Shown: in pieces, positions 17,582 to 24,232 of the stretch
Layout: each line of letters starts with the position of its first letter
Numbering within the stretch: position 1 is the stretch's first letter
Assembly (NCBI GenBank): GCA_964550025.1
Contig: CAZJYI010000023.1
Span: 1 to 64,000 of the forward strand
Source of the DNA: CAZJYI01 sp964550025
GTDB taxonomy: Bacteria > Verrucomicrobiota > Kiritimatiellia > UBA8416 > CAYOBW01
Direction: 5' to 3'
Length of the DNA stretch: 64,000 bases
Position numbers and translations under genes: made by a program
The notes under the pieces: generated by a model
Databases searched by the model: none
Told to the model about the DNA's origin: nothing
The model's input: only the letters and a program-made list of their open reading frames with translations

Positions 17582-18472
17582 ATGCTGGATATTCTTAAAC
17601 GACTGGCGATACACGATGGATCGCTGCCGGCGACCGGGCCCGGCGCCCCGACCGGACAAGACATGCAGCGCTATCTCATCGCGGCTTCCGCCGCGGCTGT
17701 GCCCTGTCTGCTGGTGACGATGAACTACTTCGGCGCCCGCACGCTGGCGGCCGTGCTGGCCGCGATGCTTGGCGCCGCGGCCGTGGAGATAGCGTTCGGC
17801 CTCATTCGCAAGAAGCCCATCGGGGGTGGCGCGCTGGTTTACGGTGTGCTCTTCTCTCTCGTAGTGCCCCCGACCATCCCGCTCTGGATGATCGCCCTCG
17901 GCGCCGCCGTAGGCATCTTCTTCGGCAAGGAGATCTTCGGTGGGACGGGCCACCACATCTTCATGCCCGTGCTGGTGGGCAAGGGCTTTGTGCTCTACAG
18001 CTTTCCCACGGTTGTCAACAACGTACCCTATTTCGGGTCGCTGGTGAATCTGGGCGACCCCGCGGCATGGGTTGATGCCAGCGGCATCGCCCTGCTCGGC
18101 GCGGGGGCGATGCTGGTGGCTCGGCCGGCGAACTGGCGCATTCTCGTCGGAATCGCCGTTTCCGGATTGTGCGTAGCCTTCGGGCTGGCGGGATTGGGCA
18201 AGCTGCCCGAGTACTACGCTATGTTGCACCTGGTGACCGTGGACGGTTTCCTGGTGGGTGCGTGCTTCCTGGCCTGTGACCCGTCCTGCAGCCCGCAGAG
18301 CGACTCCGGAAAGTGGTTCTACGGCCTGGTGGTCGGTTCGACGGCCGTTCTGATGAGCGTGCTGTCCACCTACTCTGAAGGCATGCTCTCGGCCATCCTG
18401 TTCGGGAACCTGATCGCTCCGACCCTCAACGCCATCGATGATATCCGCATCGGAGGGAGGGGCGAGTCATGA
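17582..18472 (+). CDS. nqrB: NqrB/RnfD-type membrane subunit lacking the flavinylation motif
   Basis: The 296-residue product has about nine hydrophobic segments. Family blocks are KKPIGGGALVYGVLFSL, GKEIFGGTGHHIFMP, ARPANWRILVG and CDPSCSPQSDSGKWFYG. Canonical NqrB is about 410 residues and carries covalent FMN on a Thr in an SGAT motif between the 'FNP' and 'WRI' blocks. Here that interval is only about 50 residues and has no SGAT/DGAT. The subunit thus appears to lack its covalent flavin. The gene starts 13 nt after nqrF and overlaps nqrC by 4 nt. Confidence 0.85.
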   Translation: MLDILKRLAIHDGSLPATGPGAPTGQDMQRYLIAASAAAVPCLLVTMNYFGARTLAAVLAAMLGAAAVEIAFGLIRKKPIGGGALVYGVLFSLVVPPTIPLWMIALGAAVGIFFGKEIFGGTGHHIFMPVLVGKGFVLYSFPTVVNNVPYFGSLVNLGDPAAWVDASGIALLGAGAMLVARPANWRILVGIAVSGLCVAFGLAGLGKLPEYYAMLHLVTVDGFLVGACFLACDPSCSPQSDSGKWFYGLVVGSTAVLMSVLSTYSEGMLSAILFGNLIAPTLNAIDDIRIGGRGES

Positions 18473-19689
18473 AAAAGGGCAACCTCTACACGATCATCTT
18501 CACGGTGCTCATGTGCGTCGCGTGCTCGGGCGTTCTGACGTATGCCAACCGCCTGTGGCACGAGCGGATCAAAGCCAACGAGAGTTTCTCCAGGATTCGC
18601 GCCATCATGGGTACGCTTGGGCTCGTGAGCTATGATGAACAGGACCGTGCCTCGGTGATCAACGAGTATGGAACATCGGTTGCGCTGAATAAAGAGGGCG
18701 AGTTGGACGTCTATGAAGCGAAGGTCGACCAGAAGACGGCCGGCTTTGCGCTGGAAGTTGAAGGTCGTGGGAAATACGGCCCCATCAAGGGCATCCTCTC
18801 GATCGAGGCCGACCGCAAGAAGATCAAGGACATGACGATCTACGAGCACGAGGAAACCCCGGGCCTGGGCGGCCGCATCACGTCGCGTGAGTGGCTTGAC
18901 CAGTTCAGGGGCGTTCCGCTCGTGACGGACGGCGTGACCGGCGTGATCATCAGCAGCAAGGCCAAGGGGCCAAACGTGATCGATGCGGTCACGGGCGCCT
19001 CGAAGACCATGCGCTCGATGGAGAAAATGGTTAACACGATCCTCGAGCGATTCCTTGCCGGCGGCATGCAGCTCATGGCGCTGGATCTCAAGCTGGGTCC
19101 GGACGAGGTGACACGGGCCACGCCCGGCCGCCCGAAGACGACGGTCCAGTACCCGCCCAACCTCAACACCAACGAGGTGCGTCGCGCGGACTTCATGGTC
19201 CCGCCGGGGACGGTCAACCTGGCCGCGGGCAAGCCCGCGATGGCCAGTTCGGGGCTGGAGCCCATTATGGGTGAGATCAGCCAGTTGACCGACGGCGGCA
19301 AGACCAGCGAAGAGTGGGACATGGTGGAATTGGGACCGGACGACCTGTGGGTACAGATCGACCTCGAGAAGATCTGCACCATCTACGGCATCGCGGTCTG
19401 GCACTTCTACAAGAACCCCGCGGTGTACAACGACGTGATTGTCCAGGTGGCCGATGACGAGGAGTTCAAGCAGAACGTGCGGACGCTGTTCAACAACGAC
19501 CACGACGATTCGTCGGGCCAGGGCAAGGGGGAGGACATGGCGTTCTTCACCCGCTGGTGGTCGGAGCTCGTGGATGCCCGCGGGGAGAACATGGCCGGGA
19601 CAAAAGCGCGCTACGTGCGCATATGGTCCAAGGATGGGTGCCAGGGGGAACCGGTGAGGTTCGTTGAGATTGCGGTCTACGGCAAATAG
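18469..19689 (+). CDS. nqrC: NqrC FMN-binding subunit fused to a discoidin-like domain
   Basis: The product is 406 residues against about 255 for NqrC. One N-terminal membrane helix (about 8-26) precedes an extracytoplasmic FMN_bind domain with EETPGLGGRI (E129) and the flavinylation site DAVTGASKT. The usual Thr acceptor is Ser178. From about residue 248 an F5/8 type C (discoidin-like) domain follows: VNLAAGKPAMASS, VQIDLEKICTIYGIAVWHF, FNNDHDDSSG, ARYVRIWS and a terminal VEIAVYGK. This domain would sit on the periplasmic side of the pump. The next gene encodes a free secreted copy of the same domain. I know of no described NqrC with this fusion. Confidence 0.88.
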   Translation: MKKGNLYTIIFTVLMCVACSGVLTYANRLWHERIKANESFSRIRAIMGTLGLVSYDEQDRASVINEYGTSVALNKEGELDVYEAKVDQKTAGFALEVEGRGKYGPIKGILSIEADRKKIKDMTIYEHEETPGLGGRITSREWLDQFRGVPLVTDGVTGVIISSKAKGPNVIDAVTGASKTMRSMEKMVNTILERFLAGGMQLMALDLKLGPDEVTRATPGRPKTTVQYPPNLNTNEVRRADFMVPPGTVNLAAGKPAMASSGLEPIMGEISQLTDGGKTSEEWDMVELGPDDLWVQIDLEKICTIYGIAVWHFYKNPAVYNDVIVQVADDEEFKQNVRTLFNNDHDDSSGQGKGEDMAFFTRWWSELVDARGENMAGTKARYVRIWSKDGCQGEPVRFVEIAVYGK

Positions 19690-19845
19690 CAGATCTCAAA
19701 TCTCAGATCTCAGAGTTCGGGTTTCAGATTTCAGATCACGGGTTTCAGGTGTCAGATTGGGAGTCGAGGGAAGGAAACAGGAGATCTCAGGTTCTGCATC
19801 TCGGCAAGGAAGCAGACTTCAGATCTCAAGTCTCAACTGCCGGAT
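19686..19845. repeat. Word-repeat array (CAGATCTCA / TTTCAGAT)
   Basis: About 160 bp between nqrC and the secreted discoidin gene consist of repeated near-words: CAGATCTCA, AATCTCAGATCTCAGA, TTTCAGATTTCAGATC, GGTGTCAGA and, at the end, CAGATCTCAAGTCTCAA. It separates two genes that otherwise look co-transcribed and may influence relative expression by structure or processing. No stop-free ORF with coding character crosses it. Confidence 0.8.
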
Positions 19846-19879
19846 ATCGAATCCGGCGCAAGTGAAGGAGGAAAGCAGG

Positions 19880-20557
19880 ATGAAACGGTTCGTAGCAATG
19901 ATGGTGGTTCTGGGCGTCATGGCGGGCGCGATCTCGGCCCATGCGGGCTATGAGAAGAAGGACGGGGAGGCAAAACTGGATATTCCCCTGCCGAAACCGC
20001 TGTTCATCGGAACGCCGAAGAACATCAAGACCCCGAACCTCGAGCCCCCGCGCAAGGGCAAGACCCGTGCACCGTACTACGTGCCCGCGGGTTCGAAGAA
20101 CGTGGCGGCCGGCAAGGATATTACCGGTAGCGACGAGGAGCCCATCATCGGTGAGATGGAGTACATCACCGACGGCGACAAGGAAGGCGGCGACGGTTCG
20201 TACGTCGAGCTGGGCCCCGGCCTGCAGCATATCCAGGTCGACCTGGAGAAGGAATACAGCATCCACGCCATCATCGTGTGGCACTACCATAGCCAGGCCC
20301 GCGTGTACCGCGACTTCGTGGTGCAGGTCTCGAACGATCCGGACTTCATCACGGGTGTCACCACGGTCTACAACAACGACCACGACAACTCGTCCGGCCT
20401 GGGCATCGGCAAGCACTACGAGTACATCGAGACGTACGAAGGCCGCCTGGTCGAGGGCAAGGGAGCCAAGGCCCGCTACGTGCGCTGCTACAGCAACGGC
20501 AGCACCTCGAGCGAGATGAACCACTACATCGAGGTCGACGTTTACGCGACGGAGTAG
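19880..20557 (+). CDS. Secreted stand-alone discoidin-like (F5/8 type C) protein
   Basis: The 225-residue product has signal peptide MVVLGVMAGAISAHA and a single discoidin-like domain from about residue 75: KNVAAGKDITGSDEEPIIG, QVDLEKEYSIHAIIVWHYH, NNDHDNSSGLGIGK, ARYVRCYSNG and a terminal YIEVDVYATE. It is clearly the closest relative in the window of the C-terminal domain of NqrC. Discoidin folds usually bind sugars or other small ligands through loops. ATG at 19880 follows AGGAGG. A role as a partner or ligand-binding accessory of the pump is inference from position only. Confidence 0.82.
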   Translation: MKRFVAMMVVLGVMAGAISAHAGYEKKDGEAKLDIPLPKPLFIGTPKNIKTPNLEPPRKGKTRAPYYVPAGSKNVAAGKDITGSDEEPIIGEMEYITDGDKEGGDGSYVELGPGLQHIQVDLEKEYSIHAIIVWHYHSQARVYRDFVVQVSNDPDFITGVTTVYNNDHDNSSGLGIGKHYEYIETYEGRLVEGKGAKARYVRCYSNGSTSSEMNHYIEVDVYATE

Positions 20558-20735
20558 AGGCTATTCGTTACTAGTTAATTGTTATCGGCTATTCGTTATC
20601 GGTGTTCGCTGTTCGGGGAGATGCTGCCGGTTTGCCGTCGGTCGTTTCGGTGGTTGCGGGCACTGGGTTGCACCTCGGGGTGGGGTGCGTGTCTCCCGGA
20701 AACCAATAACCAATAACTGATAGCCATCCCCATAC
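20557..20735. repeat. Word-repeat array with distant inverted arms (GGCTATTCGTTA / AACCAATAAC)
   Basis: The left part repeats GGCTATTCGTTAC and GGCTATTCGTTATCGG; the right part repeats AACCAATAACCAATAACTG and ends GATAGCC. The reverse complement of the right arm (GGCTATCAGTTATTGG) resembles the left words, so the whole 180-bp gap is a large imperfect inverted repeat around a GC-rich centre. It separates the discoidin gene from the Agl23-like gene. Confidence 0.7.
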
Positions 20736-20736
20736 C

Positions 20737-22416
20737 ATGAAACGCACCGCTATCTATGGCGTCCTGATCGCCGCCATGGGTGTCGGTGCGTTTCTGGTTC
20801 GTGCGCACCGGCTCGACCGGCGCCCGATGCACCACGATGAGGCCAACCAGGCCGTGCGCTGCGGATGGCTGCTCGAGACGGGTGAGTACAAGTACGATCC
20901 GGACGAACACCACGGCCCGAGTCTCTACTTCCTCACGCTGCCGATAGCCTGGCTGACAAGCGGAAAGAGCTTCGCGGCAACATCGGAATGGACCTTTCGG
21001 TTCCTCCCCGTGCTGGCCGGGATCGGGGTGATCCTGCTGCTGCCGCTCGTGCGCGACGGCACCGGTCTGCGAGGCAGTCTTGCGGCGGCCGTGTTGCTGG
21101 CTGTCTCGCCGGCTTTCCTCTTTTACAACCGCTTCTATATCCAGGAATCGCTCCTGGTCTTTTTCACGTTCGGAGCCATCGCTTCGGGGTGGCGCTACGC
21201 GCAGACGCGGAAAGCGGCCTGGGCCGTGACGACCGGTGTCTGCGTGGGGCTCATGCATGCCACCAAGGAGACCTGCGTCATTGCCTATGCCGGGATGGGG
21301 GCCGGACTCCTGGCCGCCGGGCATCGTCCGCTGATCGCGGGTCTTCGGGAACGGACGCTGCGCCGCCATATTGGGCTCGGAGTCGCGGCAGCCGCGATTG
21401 TCTCGGTCGTGCTGTTCTCCTCGTTCTTCACCCATTGGAAGGGGCCGGTCGACTCCGTTCGCACCTATTTCGTGTACCTCGGACGCGCGGGGGGGGAGAA
21501 CACGGACCACGTGCACCCCTGGTACTTCTACCTGAAACTGCTCTTCTGGTCTCCGGCGGCAGGCAAACTCCTGTGGAGCGAAGGTGCCGTGCTCCTGCTG
21601 GCCCTGGTCGGCGGCGTGGCTGCATTCGCGGGGGGCGGACGGCGTGGAAGCCGTCCCTCCAGCAGCGAGACCGGCCCCGTGCCCCCGGATGGCGGGTCGG
21701 GTGCCACCCCGACCTCGAGCCGGGAGAGTCAGGTGGAACGACAGCACCCCGGAGGCGCCAGCCGCGGGTTCGTCAGGTTTCTCGTCGTCTACACCGCATT
21801 GACCACGGCGGCTTACAGCGTGATCCCTTACAAGACGCCGTGGTGCATGCTGTCGTTCTACCTCGGTATGGTGCTGCTGGCGGGCGTGGGCGCCGGGGAG
21901 GTGCTCCTGGCATCGCGCAGGATACCCGTCCTTGCCGCCGGCGCCCTGCTGCTCCTGGGCGCGACCGCCCATCTCGGCCGACAGGCGCACCGGACACTCT
22001 TTGTGTTCGATGCCGATACGCGCAATCCCCACGTCTATGCCCACACAAGCCGTGACTACCTCAAGCTCGTGAAGCGTCTTGACGAGATTGCGGCGGTGAA
22101 CCCGGCGGGCCGCAATATGCTCATATGGTCGGTGACGAATCCGCGCGACATGTGGCCCCTGCCTTGGTACGTGCGGGACTTCAACCAGGAACGTATCGGC
22201 TACTGGACGGATCCCGGCAGGCTCGACTTCGATTTCTCACCAACCCATCCCCAACCCGCCATCCTGGTCGTGTCGCCCGAGTTTGAGGAGACACTGCGCA
22301 ATCGGCTTGGCTCGGACTACCTCGTGGAGTACTATGGGCTTCGCAACGAGGTGTTGCTGTCGCTCTTCATCCGGCGCGATCTGTGGGATGCGTTCATTGC
22401 GACACGATCGAGATGA
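20737..22416 (+). CDS. Agl23-like GT-C glycosyltransferase (TIGR03663 type)
   Basis: The 559-residue polytopic protein has the GT-C signature loop RPMHHDEANQA (acidic pair D34-E35) after the first helix, FYNRFYIQESLLVFF and AYSVIPYKTPWCMLSF, all typical of TIGR03663 / Agl23 proteins linked to lipid-linked sugar transfer or flipping. Residues about 299-331 are a Ser/Pro/Gly-rich stretch with no hydrophobic content, encoded by an inserted DNA element (21631-21728) also found inside the BadF gene at 49408-49540. The start is 2 nt beyond the repeat array; no strong ribosome site is visible. Confidence 0.78.
   Translation: MKRTAIYGVLIAAMGVGAFLVRAHRLDRRPMHHDEANQAVRCGWLLETGEYKYDPDEHHGPSLYFLTLPIAWLTSGKSFAATSEWTFRFLPVLAGIGVILLLPLVRDGTGLRGSLAAAVLLAVSPAFLFYNRFYIQESLLVFFTFGAIASGWRYAQTRKAAWAVTTGVCVGLMHATKETCVIAYAGMGAGLLAAGHRPLIAGLRERTLRRHIGLGVAAAAIVSVVLFSSFFTHWKGPVDSVRTYFVYLGRAGGENTDHVHPWYFYLKLLFWSPAAGKLLWSEGAVLLLALVGGVAAFAGGGRRGSRPSSSETGPVPPDGGSGATPTSSRESQVERQHPGGASRGFVRFLVVYTALTTAAYSVIPYKTPWCMLSFYLGMVLLAGVGAGEVLLASRRIPVLAAGALLLLGATAHLGRQAHRTLFVFDADTRNPHVYAHTSRDYLKLVKRLDEIAAVNPAGRNMLIWSVTNPRDMWPLPWYVRDFNQERIGYWTDPGRLDFDFSPTHPQPAILVVSPEFEETLRNRLGSDYLVEYYGLRNEVLLSLFIRRDLWDAFIATRSR
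21631..21728 (+). repeat. Dispersed element inserted within the Agl23-like gene (copy B)
   Basis: It shares with 49408-49540 three blocks in the same order: CGGACGGCGTGG (12/12 identical), AAGCCGTCCCTCCAGCA (16/17) and CGGGTGCCACCCCGACC (15/17). The last two blocks are exactly 50 nt apart in both copies. Here it is read from codon position 3 and codes a Ser/Pro/Gly-rich linker. Confidence 0.75.
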
Positions 22417-22471
22417 CGGTTTCGTTGCATGGGGAGGCCCGCTTCCGTCCGCCGCGGCGGAGGGCTACTGT

Positions 22472-22496
22472 AGCCTGCGCTTGCCGAGCGCAGGCT
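22472..22496. repeat. REP-like perfect hairpin
   Basis: AGCCTGCGCT and AGCGCAGGCT form a perfect 10-bp inverted repeat around a 5-nt loop, 56 nt after the Agl23-like gene and 29 nt before fucU. No T-run follows, so a REP-type structure is more likely than an intrinsic terminator. Confidence 0.75.
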
Positions 22497-22524
22497 CTGC
22501 AAGCCAAGAGAGAGGAGATGGATA

Positions 22525-22956
22525 ATGCTGGTAGGAATATCACCCGTTCTCAGTCCTGAGTTACTGGCGCTTCTGTGTCGTATGGGGCACGGCGACGAGA
22601 TCGTCCTGGCCGACGCCCACTTTCCCGGCGAGACGTTCAATGACACGGTCCTGCGGGCCGATGGAATCCGCATACCCGATCTGCTGGACGGCATCCTGCC
22701 GCTGTTTGTGCTCGATGAGTACGTCGAGCAGCCCGTCATGATGATGGATGTCGTGCCCGGCGATACCCTGGACCCGACGGTCGAGGCGTCCTACCGTGCC
22801 GTTATCGACAAGCACTGGCCCGACACGGCCCCCGTTCTGCGCATTGAGCGTTTCGCCTTCTACGAGAGGACGAAGAGCGCTTTCGCCGTCGTCATGACCG
22901 GTGAAACCGCCAAGTACGGGAACATCATCCTCAAGAAGGGTGTCACGCCCTGCTAG
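22525..22956 (+). CDS. fucU: RbsD/FucU family sugar mutarotase
   Basis: The 143-residue product has the family blocks GHGDEIVLADAHFP (His22, Asp30 region), RADGIRIPDLLDGILPL, ERFAFYERTKSAFAVV and the C-terminal YGNIILKKGV. FucU/RbsD proteins interconvert anomers of fucose or ribose. The longer form with a late FYER block favours FucU over RbsD. ATG follows AGGAG. No fucose catabolic genes are adjacent; the neighbours are glycosyltransferases. Confidence 0.85.
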   Translation: MLVGISPVLSPELLALLCRMGHGDEIVLADAHFPGETFNDTVLRADGIRIPDLLDGILPLFVLDEYVEQPVMMMDVVPGDTLDPTVEASYRAVIDKHWPDTAPVLRIERFAFYERTKSAFAVVMTGETAKYGNIILKKGVTPC

Positions 22957-23024
22957 TGTCTGGCGCCATGAGTTCCGTGTGTCCTGTGAAGAAGACCAGG
23001 CGCGAGTAGTTGGAGACGGATCGA

Positions 23025-23108
23025 CGTGATCAGTGACCCGTGATCGGTGATCAGCAGGGAACCGATTACGAGTGACTGATCACTACTGATAACTGATCAC
23101 CGATGACT
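23025..23108. repeat. Word-repeat array (TGATCAG/TGATCGG) overlapping a start codon
   Basis: Repeats of GTGATCAGTGA, GTGATCGGTGATCAG, GACTGATCACTACTGAT and AACTGATCACC fill the gap before the GT2 gene. ATCGGTGATCAG (23043-23054) and CTGATCACCGAT (23093-23104) are a perfect 12-bp inverted repeat. The right arm contains the first two bases of the ATG at 23103. Confidence 0.8.
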
Positions 23109-23861
23109 GACCGCTCCACCATGCACCTGTCCATTGTCATACCCGCCTTTAACGAGGCATCGAAGATCGCCCGCGATGTGACCGAAGCCGCGGCATTCCT
23201 CTTCGGGCACAAGCTGTCGGGGGAGATCGTCGTCGTTGACGACGGGAGCTCCGATGATACGGCCGCGGCGGCGGAAAACACGCCTGTGCCGGACGGCGTC
23301 GTGCTTCGCGCGATTCGCTACGAGCACAACGTAGGCAAAGGACACGCGGTCAAGACCGGCATGGCGGCTACGCAAGGCAAGTACGCCATGTTTGCCGACA
23401 GCGGACTCCCGGTACAGTACGAATACGCTTGGCACGGGCTGCAATTGCTGCGTTCGGGGATGTGCGACATCGCCCACGCATCGCGCTGGACCGGGGGAAG
23501 CAAGATCCTGAGGCGACAGAATCTGTACCGCCGGACCGTCTCGCGCATGGTGCGTTTCGTGCTTCCCTTCTTTGCGGGTTTTCCCCGTGGCATCACGGAC
23601 AGCCAGTGCGGCTTCAAGCTGTATCGCGGAGATGTCGCGCGCGAACTGTACCGTCACTGCCAGACCGTCGGCTTCATGTTCGACGCCGAGATCATTCTAC
23701 GCGCGCGGCGCGAGGGATACCGCATCTGCGAGTTCCCGGTCGAATGGAGCTGGGACCCGGACTCCCGTCTCCACCCCGCGCGCGAACCGCTGCACGTTCT
23801 CAAAGACCTCCTCCTGATCCGCTGGCGCGTGCGGCGCGTCAGGACCGGGTCGGTCTCCTGA
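23103..23861 (+). CDS. Dolichyl-phosphate-glucosyltransferase-like GT2 enzyme
   Basis: The 252-residue GT-A protein has LSIVIPAFNEASK, VVVDDGSSDDT, NVGKGHAVKTGM, and the acceptor-side blocks DSQCGFKLYRGDVA and GFMFDAEIILRARREGY of eukaryote-like polyprenyl-phosphate glucosyltransferases. The second aspartate motif reads MFADSGLPVQ, where most have ADADG. It probably makes a polyprenyl-phosphate sugar that could feed the Agl23-like GT-C enzyme nearby. ATG at 23103 lies in a repeat; MHLSIVIP at 23121 is an equally good start and neither has a ribosome site. Confidence 0.82.
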   Translation: MTDRSTMHLSIVIPAFNEASKIARDVTEAAAFLFGHKLSGEIVVVDDGSSDDTAAAAENTPVPDGVVLRAIRYEHNVGKGHAVKTGMAATQGKYAMFADSGLPVQYEYAWHGLQLLRSGMCDIAHASRWTGGSKILRRQNLYRRTVSRMVRFVLPFFAGFPRGITDSQCGFKLYRGDVARELYRHCQTVGFMFDAEIILRARREGYRICEFPVEWSWDPDSRLHPAREPLHVLKDLLLIRWRVRRVRTGSVS

Positions 23862-24232
23862 CCCTCTCTCCACCCCTCCCCGTCCCTGTAGCGCCCGCTC
23901 CCGCGGGGTGACAAGTAGCGCGATACACGCACGTCGGCAAATGTAGCGCCGGCTTTCAGCCGGTGACAGTAGCGCGGGAGTCCGTCCCGCGCATCCCATC
24001 CTGTATGGCGCGGATGTACTATACACGCGTATGCTCGGTACCCTTACCATGGCGGCCCGTTAGTGGCCAGGCAGAGGGGTGAAAAGGGGGGCAGCGGGTG
24101 TCCGACCCGCGCATCCCAACGCACCCATTGATACAGCCCCGTCACCCGTGTCGGCCGCTTCCTGCCGCCCCTCCCTTTTTCCGCGAAGATCCTCGGTGTC
24201 GACACACGTATGTAGGGCAGAAAGGAGGTACC
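23862..24232. repeat. Gap rich in REP-like GTAGCGC hairpins
   Basis: This 371-bp gap has no gene. It contains several short hairpin units each starting GTAGCGC: one with CCCGCTCCCGCGGGG (23888-23910), one with GCCGGCTTTCAGCCGG (23943-23964), and one with GCGGGAGTCCGTCCCGC (23971-23993); a related AGCGGGTGTCCGACCCGC unit is at 24092-24112. The sequence GTAGCGCCGGCTTTCAGCC is repeated exactly, in reverse orientation, at about 61975-62000. The last 30 nt hold the ribosome site of the second nqrC-like gene. Confidence 0.75.

Noticed and set aside
15189..19689. RNF complex instead of NQR
   Set aside because: An NqrF with 2Fe-2S, FAD and NADH domains is present, and RnfB/RnfC genes are absent.
20596..22044. 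Minus-strand open frame of about 480 codons opposite the Agl23-like gene
   Set aside because: Low-complexity Arg/Gly/His-rich sequence with no domain; the GT-C protein on the plus strand is convincing.
22472..22496. Intrinsic terminator after the Agl23-like gene
   Set aside because: A perfect stem but no T-run on either strand; called a REP-like hairpin instead.
23025..23108. Possible CRISPR-like array
   Set aside because: The repeats are 7-12 bp, degenerate and without unique spacers of constant length, and no cas gene is in the window.
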